Source: JBCCSZ01 sp039199225
Lineage (GTDB): Bacteria; Bacteroidota; Bacteroidia; Chitinophagales; Saprospiraceae
DNA: 64,000 bases
Assembly (NCBI GenBank): GCA_039199225.1
Contig: JBCCSZ010000001.1
Coordinates: forward strand, 1-64,000
Direction: 5' to 3'
Every line of letters begins with the position of its first letter. Position 1 is the first letter of the stretch. The position numbers and the translations under genes were made by a program. The notes beneath the pieces were generated by a model. That model saw nothing but the letters and a program-made list of their open reading frames with translations. It had not been told where the DNA came from and ran no database searches. Positions 53,066-62,924 of the stretch are shown here, piece after piece.

Positions 53066-55204
53066 TCACTTTTCGCCAATAATCTCCAAAAACCGAGCCT
53101 CTGTCATAATCTCTACAGTGCCGAGGGCCTCTGCTTTCTTGAGTTTAGAGCCTGCTTTTTCACCGGCTACCAGGATATTGAGATTCGAACTGACGGCGCT
53201 GATGTTTTTAGCACCTGCCGCCTCAGCCAACTTTTGAGCCTCCTTGCGTCCCATTTGTTGCAACGATCCGGTAAAGAGAATGGTTTTGCCTTTTAATGGA
53301 GCATCTTCGGCGACCTCTAATGGCTTGTCTGCTTCCGTTTGTTGAAGGTTTACACCAAGCGTTTCCAGTTCGCTCAACATCTCGATGTTTTTGGCTTCGG
53401 CAAAATAGGCCATGACGTTTTTAGCAACAATGGGACCTACATCTTTGATCTCGGTAAATTTTTCTTCTGTCCAATCTCGAAGCTCCAACACGTGGTCGAT
53501 TTCCGCAGCCAGCAATTTGGAAGCCTTTTTACCCAGGTGGTGAATGCTCAGGCTGTGCAGCAATCGAGCAATTGGATTTTGTTTGGCCTTATTGATGGCC
53601 TTTTCCAGGTTTCCAGCTGATTTCTTGCCAAAACCTTCCAGCCTGGAGATCCAGTCGTAATCCAGCCGATAGATGTCCGGGAGTGTTTTTAGGATGCCCA
53701 ATTCGTAAAAACGTTCGACAATAGACTTCCCAAAGCCATCGATGTCCATGGCTGATTTGGAAACGTGGAAAATCATTCGTTGTAGGCTCTGGGCATTACA
53801 AGTACAACTGGGACAACGCCAGGCAGCTTCGTTTTCCTGCCTGACCAGTAATATTTCCTCCTCCTGATTGATGGGGCAGTACTTTGGGAATTCGATTGGT
53901 GCCTCACTGCCATCCCGCAGCTCCTCCATTGGCTTGACGATGTAGGGAATGACATCTCCTGCCCGCTCAACCAGCACCGTATCGCCAGTGCGAATGTCTT
54001 TGCTGGTAATAAAATCTTCATTGTGCAATGAAACGGAGGATACCGTCACACCGGCAAGTTGAACCGGCTCGAGCTTTGCAACAGGGGTGATGGAACCTAT
54101 TTTTCCCACCTGATATTCCACACTTAGCAACTTTGTCGTGGCCTGCTTGGCTTTAAACTTAAAGGCAATGGCCCATCGCGGATGGTGGCTGGTATATCCA
54201 CATTTTTCCTGTAGCTCACGGCTGTTCACCTTGACAACCATGCCATCGATTTCGTAGGGATAGCTTTCGCGCTTTTCCTGCCACTTCATGCAAAAGTCGA
54301 TGACTTCTGCGATATTCTTACAAACCTTGCGTTCTTCTCTTGGAATTTTGAAACCGAGCTGTCCCAGCAGTTCGATGCCTTCATCATGGGTTTCGATGGT
54401 AGCGAGTTGATCTTTTCCATCTTGTGTGACCGCATAGCCCAATTGGTAAATGAAAGCCTCCAATCCGCGTTTTGCGACTTCTTTGGGGTCTTTCATGCGC
54501 AGGCCGCCCGTTGCTGCATTTCGGGGATTGGCAAATAGGCTTAAACCCTCCTTTGCTCTTTTTTGGTTGATGTAATCGAAATTGTCTTTCCGGATAATGG
54601 CTTCGCCCCTCAATTCGACTTTGTGGAAGCCACTGGCTGAGAAACCGGCAGTCAGGGGGATGGATCGTATGGCCCGCGCATTCTTTGTCATTTCCTCTCC
54701 CAAAACGCCATTGCCTCTGGTAGCTGCCCGGCTGAGTTGATCGGCTTCGTATACCAACGCAATGCTACCACCATCGTATTTGGGCTCGACACAGTACTCG
54801 ATGTTAACCTCCGCTTCCGTGTTTGTCAACTTTTTGATTTGCTCGTCGAAGTCCTTCAAATCCTCTGCATTGTAGGAATTGTCTAGAGACAGCATAGGAG
54901 TGAGATGCTCGACGGAAGGGAAGTCACTCGTGAGATCGTTGGAGACCCTTTGCGTGGGAGAATCGGACGTCAATAGCTTTGGGAACAATTTTTCCAATGC
55001 TTCGAGTCGCTTGTAGAGGCTGTCGTACTCAAAATCGCTTAAAACAGGATTGTTCAATACGTAGTAGCGCCATTCGTGGTAATTGATGATGCGATGCAAT
55101 TCAGCAACTTCTGCGCTTGCCTGCAGTGGGTTGGTTGTTGCCTCTTCTTTGAGCAAGGCTTTGGATCGGTCGAATATTTGGCGTTGTTCAGCAGTATTGT
55201 ACAT
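53066..55204 (-). CDS. ligA: NAD-dependent DNA ligase
   Basis: The protein has 712 residues. AMP-binding lysine is Lys142 in EPKYDGG. Adenylation, OB, zinc, HhH (GFGKKSAGNLE) and C-terminal BRCT domains (about 630-712) are in order. The four-Cys zinc site is atypical: the first pair reads CPIN, so the second Cys is Asn446, and the second part (Cys464, Cys467, Cys469) has an extra Cys. It seals DNA nicks in replication. Confidence 0.96.
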   Translation of the reverse strand: MYNTAEQRQIFDRSKALLKEEATTNPLQASAEVAELHRIINYHEWRYYVLNNPVLSDFEYDSLYKRLEALEKLFPKLLTSDSPTQRVSNDLTSDFPSVEHLTPMLSLDNSYNAEDLKDFDEQIKKLTNTEAEVNIEYCVEPKYDGGSIALVYEADQLSRAATRGNGVLGEEMTKNARAIRSIPLTAGFSASGFHKVELRGEAIIRKDNFDYINQKRAKEGLSLFANPRNAATGGLRMKDPKEVAKRGLEAFIYQLGYAVTQDGKDQLATIETHDEGIELLGQLGFKIPREERKVCKNIAEVIDFCMKWQEKRESYPYEIDGMVVKVNSRELQEKCGYTSHHPRWAIAFKFKAKQATTKLLSVEYQVGKIGSITPVAKLEPVQLAGVTVSSVSLHNEDFITSKDIRTGDTVLVERAGDVIPYIVKPMEELRDGSEAPIEFPKYCPINQEEEILLVRQENEAAWRCPSCTCNAQSLQRMIFHVSKSAMDIDGFGKSIVERFYELGILKTLPDIYRLDYDWISRLEGFGKKSAGNLEKAINKAKQNPIARLLHSLSIHHLGKKASKLLAAEIDHVLELRDWTEEKFTEIKDVGPIVAKNVMAYFAEAKNIEMLSELETLGVNLQQTEADKPLEVAEDAPLKGKTILFTGSLQQMGRKEAQKLAEAAGAKNISAVSSNLNILVAGEKAGSKLKKAEALGTVEIMTEARFLEIIGEK

Positions 55205-55247
55205 GAATGAGTGCTTATCAAAGGGTCAGGACTTGTTTTAGCAAAGG

Positions 55248-55255
55248 CAAATATA
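55248..55255 (-). promoter_or_regulatory. -7 element of the ligA promoter
   Basis: TATATTTG on the minus strand lies 43 bases before the ligA ATG and just after a stem-loop. No clear -33. Confidence 0.45.
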
Positions 55256-55260
55256 AACAA

Positions 55261-55291
55261 TCCCGAACTTTGCCGTGTAGAAAGTTCGGGA
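55261..55291 (-). terminator. Stem-loop between the T9SS cargo gene and ligA
   Basis: A perfect 11-pair stem (55261-55271 with 55281-55291) with a 9-base loop. The following minus-strand bases are only partly T-rich, so termination strength is uncertain. Confidence 0.5.
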
Positions 55292-55338
55292 CTGAACAGA
55301 AGCCGTTTGAGGCCGTCTGGAGTTGGTGAAATTTACTG

Positions 55339-56196
55339 TTAAAGCTTCAACAGCTTTCGCGTTGCTATTTCTTTGCCATCGGTTAATTGGAGGTAGTAAA
55401 TGCCGGAAGGCAATGTTTGTACGTTGACTGTGTGTCGGAATTGGCCTGCAGGAACCAGTAGGCTTTCATCTTTCAGCAGCTTCCCCTGTACGTCGGTTAA
55501 TCGAAGCTGAAAGCGCTCGGATGTTGAGCTGTTGGTTGACAAGGTCGTGAAATCTACTGCAGGGTTGGGAAACACTTTCATGCCCAGCTCGTCGGCCAAT
55601 TCATTGGTGCTGACGACATCTGTTTCTGCAATGGTCAGAGTGTTACAAGCCGCATTATCGCCACCGGTGCTGCCATTGCCATTGACCCCATTGCCACAAG
55701 CATAAAAAGTAACGGTACCAGAACCAGTTGGGGGGGCTGTCCACTTCATCGTAAATTCATTGGAACTACCAACACCATTGTGTTCAACATAGGTACGGCC
55801 ATTGGAAGCTGTCGCCATTTGTACGTTACTCCCCAAGTCAGACCAGTTTGGAACATCGGGGGCATTGGCATTTAGCTCGCCATTGAGGCAAACCATCTGA
55901 AAACCAAAACCTGCTGGTGTACCCTGAGCGACGTTGATGGTCACTTTGACATCGTACACTTGTCCTGCCATGTAAGTGGGGTCAGGAGGATTGCCTTGAT
56001 CATCCGTGACTTCTATGTCTAAGGTCACTTGGATGGCCGAACTGTTGCCGTGGCAAGTAATACAAGTTGCACCGGCGTCACCCGGAGCGGTGGTGTTGCC
56101 GCTGTTGGCAGCAGTAGCTCTTCCACCAGAATTACTGGAGATCGCAAAGGCGAGGATTGAAAGACCAAATAATGTGTAGAGGAATTTAAATTTCAT
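55339..56196 (-). CDS. Choice-of-anchor V protein with CxxCH and T9SS sorting domain
   Basis: The protein is 285 residues: signal peptide, then CITCH (a CxxCH haem-type motif, about residue 45), a beta domain (about 55-190), and a C-terminal T9SS type A sorting domain (about 200-285; KVFPNPAVD, LRLTDVQGKLL, GIYYLQL). It is a probable outer-membrane-surface cargo of the T9SS. The choice-of-anchor V family keeps the CxxCH; whether it binds haem is not established. It is read alone on the minus strand. Confidence 0.87.
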   Translation of the reverse strand: MKFKFLYTLFGLSILAFAISSNSGGRATAANSGNTTAPGDAGATCITCHGNSSAIQVTLDIEVTDDQGNPPDPTYMAGQVYDVKVTINVAQGTPAGFGFQMVCLNGELNANAPDVPNWSDLGSNVQMATASNGRTYVEHNGVGSSNEFTMKWTAPPTGSGTVTFYACGNGVNGNGSTGGDNAACNTLTIAETDVVSTNELADELGMKVFPNPAVDFTTLSTNSSTSERFQLRLTDVQGKLLKDESLLVPAGQFRHTVNVQTLPSGIYYLQLTDGKEIATRKLLKL

Positions 56197-56414
56197 AGGT
56201 TTTTTGTTTAACGTTAAATGATTATAAAAGATGATAATTTTCTTATGCTGTTGGGCGGGGAGCCCTACGTATTACACAATTTAGGATAAGTAAGTGATTG
56301 AACAACTGTATTTTACTTGTATTTAACTTTTAAAGTTGCAAACTGTCATCCAATGAACGTTTGTAAGGGAAAGAGGAAGCCTTTGTGCAGTTTGTGTTGA
56401 GTGTAAGGCAAGCC

Positions 56415-56978
56415 TCAATTGGAAGATGTGGCTTTGTAGCCCCAACTGTAGGCTGGAATTTTACCAACGACCCCTTTGAAGTATTCCCTGATGTGGGCGA
56501 AGTCTGCCTCTTTATCATCTGTCGGATAATATGGATCGCTGACTTTAAATTGTCGCTTGCCGTAGTCAAAACTAATCATAACGATGGGGCAACCGGCACC
56601 TTTGGCGATGTAATAAAAACCCGTTTTGAGCTTTCCAACATTGCTGCGCGTACCCTCCGGAGCGATGCAGATGGCAAATTCATCTCTTTGATTGTACACA
56701 TCTACCACAGCATCGACAAAGTTGTTGTTCTTGGAACGGTCAACTGGAACGCCACCTGTCCAACGAAAAAAACCACCTATGGGCCATTGGAACAAAGAGT
56801 CTTTTGCAATGTACTGGATATTCCTTTTTAAGGCTTTACGGATGAGTATTCCATAGGGAAAATCCCAGTTGGAGGTATGTGGTATGGCGATGAGTACGAA
56901 TTTTTTGACGTCCGGCCAATCGCCAATCAACTTCCAACCGAGCAACTTCAGAATTAGGGCGCTGATCTTGCTCAACAT
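56415..56978 (-). CDS. PlsC-family acyltransferase
   Basis: The protein has 187 residues, with the acyltransferase motifs HTSNWD (HX4D) and PEGTRS, and the preceding strand KFVLIAIPHTS. It has no clear membrane segment apart from the start. It probably transfers an acyl chain to a lysophosphatidic or other lipid. It has a different motif (HX4D) from the partial acyltransferase at 62925. It is divergent from the CotH gene (185 bases). Confidence 0.88.
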   Translation of the reverse strand: MLSKISALILKLLGWKLIGDWPDVKKFVLIAIPHTSNWDFPYGILIRKALKRNIQYIAKDSLFQWPIGGFFRWTGGVPVDRSKNNNFVDAVVDVYNQRDEFAICIAPEGTRSNVGKLKTGFYYIAKGAGCPIVMISFDYGKRQFKVSDPYYPTDDKEADFAHIREYFKGVVGKIPAYSWGYKATSSN

Positions 56979-57163
56979 TTTGTATACGAATTTGAGTCAA
57001 TGCAAAATACTCTTTTTTCGGAACATATCAGGATCAATCGCGATCTGCTTGGCATACAAATTGGATTAGTTTAGCATATGTACCGATAGGAGGCCATCAT
57101 TCCTCGTAACTTAGGTTAAGCAATTCTTATTGTCAGCAGAAAATATTATTTTGTGCGACTTCA

Positions 57164-59620
57164 TTGTTAAGAGAAAACGACAACTTGTACACAAAAATAC
57201 CCATATTACCCCTTCTCGTTCTATTGCTCCTCAACTTTATTGATGCCAATGCCCAGTCGGGACAGAGCAATCTACTGAAGGTCCAAGACAAGAATAAACC
57301 CATTCGACCCATTCTGGAGTTCTTCCCCGAAGGCGGATTTTACGACGAGGCGCTAGAGGTCGAGTTGTTTGCACCTGGTTGCGACATTTATTACACGACA
57401 GACGGCAGTAAGCCTGGCCGGACCAAAACGAAGTATCGCAAACCGATAAAGGTCCGCAAGACCCTTGTCATTCGAGCCGTTGCTTATCGCGGCAAAATCA
57501 AAAGTAAGTTGGGTGGCTTCACTTATTTTATAGACGAACCAGAAAGTACCTTTCCGATTGTTTCTTTGGGCGTAAACCCAGAGACGCTTTTCGACCCAGA
57601 GAGAGGTTTGTATATGAAAGGGCCAAATGCAGTTGACTCCCTCTGGACAAAGGACGGCGCCAATTTTTGGAGTCGAAAAGAGGTGCGTATTCACACTGAG
57701 ATTTACGAAAATGGGAATGATCGAGTGTTCAGCAGTGGTACGGGCTTGCGTTTGTTTGGTGGGATCAGTCGGCTATTTCCTCAAAAGTCGATGACCATTG
57801 TAGCCCGGGACCGCTATGGCAAAAAGCGTATTCGCCATCCGGTATTTGGGGAAGATGGACTGAAGAAGTTTAAATTTTTGGTTTTCCGTAATTCGGGGAG
57901 TGATTGGGGGAAATCTCACTTTCGCGATGGTCTGATGACCAGCTTGGTGGAAGACTGGGACATTGAAAAACAAGATTTTCGCCCTTCTCAGCTTTACATC
58001 AATGGTAAGTACTGGGGGATTTACAACATCCGGGAAAAAGTCAACCGCTACTTTATCGAAGGGCATCAGGACATCGACAACGACAGCATTGACCTGATCG
58101 AGCATCGCATGACGCTCAAGCGAGGCAGCCGAGGGCATTATGTAAAGATGTTGCGCTATATCAAAAAGCACTCAATGCGCAATCCGGCGCATTACCAATA
58201 CATCTGTAGTCAAATGGAGGTGGAGAATTTCATGGACCATCAGATTGCACAGATTTATTTCGATAACCAGGATGCAGGTGGCAACATTAAGTTTTGGCGG
58301 CCTCAAAAGCCCAACGGGCGCTGGCGCTGGATTCTATACGATACTGATTTTGGTTTTGGCCTACACAATCCGACTGCTTACACGAATAACAGCTTGGCCT
58401 TTCACACAAAGCCAGACGGTCCCGATTGGCCCAACCCCCCTTGGAGTACTTTTCTGCTTCGCAACCTTCTGGGGAATTCGGAATTCCAACGCATGTTTGT
58501 CAATCGCTTTGCCGACCGAATCAATACGAGTTTTGCGCCGGAAAATGTAATGCAGAAAATCGATGCACATTATGAAAAACTATTGCCTGAGATACCGAGG
58601 CACCTCAAGCGATGGCGTCTCAAGAAGAAGCGTTGGGAGAAGCATGTCAACATCCTGCGGAAGTTTGCCCGCCTCCGTCCCGATCACATGCGTATGCACT
58701 TGATGGAACGCTTCAAAACGGGCGATGCCGTTGAGTTGAGTATGATTTGTACCAATGGTGGCAAAATCCTCTTGAACAACAACCTCCAGGTGGAGGGTGG
58801 TACGGTGTTTCGCGGTAAGTACTTCGAAAACTATCCAATACATTTGAAGGCGCAGCCGCAATTCGGCTACCGCTTTTCTCATTGGGAGGGCCTTCCATTT
58901 GAAGAAGCGCCCAGAGACTTATCGGTCAAGTTGGAAAAGGACAAGCCCCTTAAGCTTAAGGCTGTTTTTGAGCGGTACATCCATCCATTGGCCGAGAAGC
59001 TCATCATTAACGAGGTCAGCGCGAATAATAAAAAATCGGGTGATTGGATCGAATTGTACAATTCTACCAAAGAGACGATTAGCCTAAACAATTGGGTTTT
59101 TACCGATGGGAAAAATGAATTTCGAATACCAGATGTGTCCATCACTGGAAAGTCCTACTTGGTGTTGTGCGAGGACAGCACCTCTTTTTACCAACAACAT
59201 CCTGAGTGGATCAAAGTAGCTGGGAATTTTACTTTCGGCCTAAACAAACGTCGCGAAAGCCTGGGACTGTACACTGACAAGGGAGCCTCGGTAGACAGCA
59301 CCTCCTACGTGCTGGCACCTATGGATTCTACTTTCGTTTGGAGCCACTTATTGCCGCATTTGGACAATGGCGATCGCGAAAACTGGGAAGTTCGCCTGGG
59401 CATCGGAACGCCTGGTGGTCCCAATCCCTATTATTTGGAAAGCCACATCAAGGCAGAGCAGGAAATGTGGGTGCGCATTGGCGTAAGCATCGGTGTACTG
59501 CTGTGCTGTTTTTTGGTCTTCCAACTGAAGAAAAGGCGACAGCCGACCATCATTGTAACCAGGCAAAAAGAGCCACAAAGTCCGAAGCCTCCTCCTAAAA
59601 ATCCACCGACTTTTCAGTAG
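57164..59620 (+). CDS. Secreted CotH-kinase/lamin-tail surface protein with C-terminal anchor
   Basis: The protein is about 818 residues: signal peptide (ends NAQS), a chitobiase C-terminal-like domain (about 48-125; YYTTDGSKPG), a CotH kinase domain (about 135-455; LYINGKYWGIYNIREK, WRWILYDTDFGFGL), then InlB-like repeat (about 530-600), a lamin-tail domain (about 610-710; KLIINEVSANN, DWIELYN) and a membrane segment near 775-793. No ATG starts it: TTG at 57164, or TTG 57185 (21 bases on), is the likely start. It resembles CotH-containing secreted proteins of Bacteroidota; activity on protein substrates is not proven. Confidence 0.85.
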   Translation: MLRENDNLYTKIPILPLLVLLLLNFIDANAQSGQSNLLKVQDKNKPIRPILEFFPEGGFYDEALEVELFAPGCDIYYTTDGSKPGRTKTKYRKPIKVRKTLVIRAVAYRGKIKSKLGGFTYFIDEPESTFPIVSLGVNPETLFDPERGLYMKGPNAVDSLWTKDGANFWSRKEVRIHTEIYENGNDRVFSSGTGLRLFGGISRLFPQKSMTIVARDRYGKKRIRHPVFGEDGLKKFKFLVFRNSGSDWGKSHFRDGLMTSLVEDWDIEKQDFRPSQLYINGKYWGIYNIREKVNRYFIEGHQDIDNDSIDLIEHRMTLKRGSRGHYVKMLRYIKKHSMRNPAHYQYICSQMEVENFMDHQIAQIYFDNQDAGGNIKFWRPQKPNGRWRWILYDTDFGFGLHNPTAYTNNSLAFHTKPDGPDWPNPPWSTFLLRNLLGNSEFQRMFVNRFADRINTSFAPENVMQKIDAHYEKLLPEIPRHLKRWRLKKKRWEKHVNILRKFARLRPDHMRMHLMERFKTGDAVELSMICTNGGKILLNNNLQVEGGTVFRGKYFENYPIHLKAQPQFGYRFSHWEGLPFEEAPRDLSVKLEKDKPLKLKAVFERYIHPLAEKLIINEVSANNKKSGDWIELYNSTKETISLNNWVFTDGKNEFRIPDVSITGKSYLVLCEDSTSFYQQHPEWIKVAGNFTFGLNKRRESLGLYTDKGASVDSTSYVLAPMDSTFVWSHLLPHLDNGDRENWEVRLGIGTPGGPNPYYLESHIKAEQEMWVRIGVSIGVLLCCFLVFQLKKRRQPTIIVTRQKEPQSPKPPPKNPPTFQ

Positions 59621-59709
59621 TTTATGATAACATTATTTCGTCCGCTTCTGTTAATCTGACAAAGGTTGGCCCAAAGGCTTACTTCAAATCAAACACTAAA
59701 AACAAAAGA

Positions 59710-60267
59710 ATGCGTACGCTATTATTAGGACTGCTCGTTTGCTGCCTCATTGGATGCTCAGGTGGTGAGGTAGAACAGCAAAGAAAAGATTCAGATACTG
59801 CTGAATACCAACTATTGGTGAAAGAAATCAAGGAGTTGGAAGATTCTCTGAAAAGCTCAGAGCAAGCAATTAACAAAATGGCTGCAGTAGAATTTATTGC
59901 AAAAAGTGAAGCTTTCGCTTCTGGGTTTTCAAAAGACCCGCAGGCAGCTTTTATGTTGTTTCGGGCCGCTGATGTGGCGCGAGGCATTGGGGTGTATGAT
60001 CTGGCCATTCAGCATTGGCAAACAGTCTACGACAATTACCCTGAATACGAATTTTGGGAAGAGGCCCTATTTATGATGGGGTATACTTACGAAAACAATA
60101 TCGGCGATAAGGCCAAGGCTAAAGAAAAGTACGAAGCCTTTTTGGAAAAACATCCAACTCATAAGCGTGCTACGGATGTCAAACAGATATTAGCCGTCAT
60201 TGATAAGTCGCCGGAAGACTTGGTTCGTGAGTTCCAAAAGAAACAAAAGGAGGAACAGCAAAATTGA
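59710..60267 (+). CDS. TPR-containing lipoprotein
   Basis: The protein has 185 residues, with lipobox LIGC near residue 16, a coiled-coil stretch (about 25-55), and TPR motifs (about 75-160), one reading EEALFMMGYTYENNIGDKAKAK. The arrangement resembles BamD/YbgF-like or tol-pal-associated proteins, but is too generic to assign. It sits between the CotH gene and the thioredoxin pair (89 and 166 bases away). Confidence 0.8.
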   Translation: MRTLLLGLLVCCLIGCSGGEVEQQRKDSDTAEYQLLVKEIKELEDSLKSSEQAINKMAAVEFIAKSEAFASGFSKDPQAAFMLFRAADVARGIGVYDLAIQHWQTVYDNYPEYEFWEEALFMMGYTYENNIGDKAKAKEKYEAFLEKHPTHKRATDVKQILAVIDKSPEDLVREFQKKQKEEQQN

Positions 60268-60433
60268 CGGTCGAGAAAGGCAGTATTTGAAATGGATGGT
60301 GGCTAAATGGTTACAAAACTGTTAAAGTTAAACGCAAGCTTTGACTTTGGGCTGGCTTCCATGCAAGGTCGCGGGCAAAAAAGTGTTATTCTTTATATCT
60401 TACGGAAGTTTTTTGCATAAAATAAATTTAATT

Positions 60434-61606
60434 ATGAGAGCGATATTTGCAGCTTTACTCCTTTCGATCTTTTGCCAGTCGATGGCAGTGGCCGGCGGCA
60501 TTGAATTCTTCCAAGGGAGTTGGGAGGAAGCACTAGAAAAAGCCCGCAAGGAAGAAAAGCCCGTTTTTGTGGATGCCTATGCTGAATGGTGCGGCCCTTG
60601 CAAGCGAATGGCCCGCACTGTATTCACCAATGAAGTAGTCGGCGAGTTTTACAACAAATACTTCATTAATTTGAAAATTGACATCGAGAAGGCACCTGGC
60701 CAGCAGTTTGCTGCTAAATATCCAGTAACTGCCTTTCCAACCTTGTACTATATTAATTCAGAGGGTAAGGTGCTCATCAATACCAAAGGGGCCAGAAATG
60801 TAGATCAATTCATAGAGCTGGGTCGCAAAGCCTTGGACAAGGGGGACAACAGTGCCAAATACGCTAAGGCATATGAAGAGGGCAATCGCGAACCTGAACT
60901 GATTTACAAGTATGTCAAATCCCTCAACAAAGCATCAAAATCAAGTCTGAAGGTCGCCAATGAATATCTGATGACTCAGAAGGGTCAGCTGGATACAGAA
61001 TTCAACCTGAAATTTATCCTGGAAGCTGCTTCGGAGGCAGATTCTCGCATTTTTAATATGATGATCGAACGGAAGGACCGCATCATCGCTGTGACTTCCA
61101 AAGAGAAGGTGTCGGCCCGCATTGAAAGAGCTTGTAACCGAACCTTGGAAAAGGCCATTGAATTTGAGACGGAGGATTTATTGACAGAGGCGAAAAATAA
61201 GATGAAAGCCAACTATCCGGAGAAAGCCGGGCGTTTTGCTCTGGAAGCTGATTTGGCCTACTACAAGGCTGTCGGCAATGGCAAAAAATACCTCAAGGCG
61301 GTCCAGGGACTTGTTAAGAAAGAAATCAAAAACGATGCAACCCGACTGAATAAAATGGCAAAGGATATGTTGAAGCACTTTCCAAAAGATGGCAAGGTGA
61401 TGGCCAATGCAGAAAAAATTGCTCGTAAAGCCAGTGAAAATGGCGGATTGTCCAGCTACTACTACACTTATGCCAGCATACTATTCAACAACGGTAAAAA
61501 ATCTGCTGCTTTGGATACGGCCCGTAAGAGCCTGGAGTTGGCGAAAAACAGAAGGGTGCAAACGGGCGGTATTGAAGAATTAATCCGCAAAATTGAGAAT
61601 AGCTAA
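60434..61606 (+). CDS. Exported thioredoxin-domain protein with long helical tail (first of two)
   Basis: A 390-residue protein: signal peptide (ends AVAGG), a thioredoxin domain (about 20-135) with DAYAEWCGPCKRM and cis-Pro in TAFPTLYYI, and a helical, TPR-like region (about 140-390) with KSAALDTARKSLELAKN near the end. It is probably a periplasmic thiol oxidoreductase. ATG at 60434 gives the signal peptide; the frame from 60341 does not. The adjacent gene encodes a paralogue, and the two share layout and motifs. Confidence 0.9.
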   Translation: MRAIFAALLLSIFCQSMAVAGGIEFFQGSWEEALEKARKEEKPVFVDAYAEWCGPCKRMARTVFTNEVVGEFYNKYFINLKIDIEKAPGQQFAAKYPVTAFPTLYYINSEGKVLINTKGARNVDQFIELGRKALDKGDNSAKYAKAYEEGNREPELIYKYVKSLNKASKSSLKVANEYLMTQKGQLDTEFNLKFILEAASEADSRIFNMMIERKDRIIAVTSKEKVSARIERACNRTLEKAIEFETEDLLTEAKNKMKANYPEKAGRFALEADLAYYKAVGNGKKYLKAVQGLVKKEIKNDATRLNKMAKDMLKHFPKDGKVMANAEKIARKASENGGLSSYYYTYASILFNNGKKSAALDTARKSLELAKNRRVQTGGIEELIRKIENS

Positions 61607-61657
61607 CAGCTGTTGAAAAACGAGATTTATTAATATAATCCCAACAAATCGATTTCG

Positions 61658-62818
61658 ATGAAAGGAATATGGACGACTTTGTGTCTCCTGCTTTGCTGGA
61701 GCGCCGTATCTGCTCAAGGTATTCAATTTAAAAAAGGTAAGTGGGGCGAGTTGTTGGAGCTGGCCAAAAAGGAAAATAAATTGATCTTCCTGGATGCCTA
61801 CACGACTTGGTGTGGCCCTTGCAAGCAAATGTCCGCCCAGGTATTTACCAAGCCTGCTGTTGGCAAGTATTTCAACGACCGCTTCATCAACGTGAAGCTG
61901 GATATGGAAAAAGGAGAAGGTCCCGAAGTGGCTCGAACGTATCGCGTCATGGTGTATCCAACCTTGTTGTTTGTCGACGGGCAGGGGGAACTTGTCCACC
62001 GTTCGGCCGGATTTCACAACGAGGGGCAACTCATCGAGTTGGGCGACATCGCCATAAACAATGACAAAAGCCTTGGCAGCATGGCGGCTCGCTTTGCCAA
62101 AGGTGATCGCTCCGAGGAGTTTCTGAAAGAATACACTTTGGCCAGTTTCGATGCACAGGATGGTTCCCACACTGCTGTTGCTGAAGCTTACATGGATACC
62201 CAAAAGGATTGGGCGACAGAAGATAATATGAATTTCATTTATGCCTTTACAGGCGATGCCAATTCCAAGTTATTCGACTACATCCTGGCCAACCAAGGCG
62301 CTTTTGAAAAGATGTTTGGTGACCGTGAGGTGAAGGGCCGCCTTCAGGAAATCATTTACAACAGTATTTACGACAGTGCCGATAATTCTGCATTGGATCA
62401 AATAGATGCTCTGTTCACCAAAGCCTACGGTCCAAATAAAGGTGGAGAACTCTCTGCGCGCTTTCGCCTGACTTATTATAGACAAGCGGGCGACCGGCAG
62501 AAGTACGCCGAGTCGGCAGCAGCATTGCTCAAAAAATATCCACAACAAAGTCCGGAAGAACTCAATGAAATCGCCTGGACTTTCTATCGCGTTGTCGAGG
62601 ACAAGAAACTGCTGAAAAAGGCGGTCAAGTGGACCAAGAAATCCATCAAAGCAGAGAATCGCTACTACAACAACGATACCTTGGCAGCCTTGTACTTCAA
62701 GCTCGGCAAAAAGAAAAAAGCCAAGAAGGCAGCCCTGAATGCCATCCAACTGGCCAAAGAAAATGGAGAGGACTACAGCGAAACAGATAAGATGCTGGAA
62801 GAGATTTACAAGATGTAG
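61658..62818 (+). CDS. Exported thioredoxin-domain protein with long helical tail (second of two)
   Basis: A 386-residue paralogue of the previous gene: signal peptide (ends VSAQ), thioredoxin domain with DAYTTWCGPCKQM and VMVYPTLLFV, then the same kind of TPR-like tail (YFKLGKKKKAKKAALNAIQLAKEN). It starts 51 bases after its neighbour, so both are probably on one transcript from an old duplication. The tails align in pattern more than in sequence. Confidence 0.9.
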   Translation: MKGIWTTLCLLLCWSAVSAQGIQFKKGKWGELLELAKKENKLIFLDAYTTWCGPCKQMSAQVFTKPAVGKYFNDRFINVKLDMEKGEGPEVARTYRVMVYPTLLFVDGQGELVHRSAGFHNEGQLIELGDIAINNDKSLGSMAARFAKGDRSEEFLKEYTLASFDAQDGSHTAVAEAYMDTQKDWATEDNMNFIYAFTGDANSKLFDYILANQGAFEKMFGDREVKGRLQEIIYNSIYDSADNSALDQIDALFTKAYGPNKGGELSARFRLTYYRQAGDRQKYAESAAALLKKYPQQSPEELNEIAWTFYRVVEDKKLLKKAVKWTKKSIKAENRYYNNDTLAALYFKLGKKKKAKKAALNAIQLAKENGEDYSETDKMLEEIYKM

Positions 62819-62924
62819 TCTAAGCCATATGTGATAAATTTCGATTTGTTTTTGGCAAAATCTACCTCACTTTCGATCGAAATACTTGCTAGTTTGAGTT
62901 GAGAATGAAAACTCAAACGCCGCA

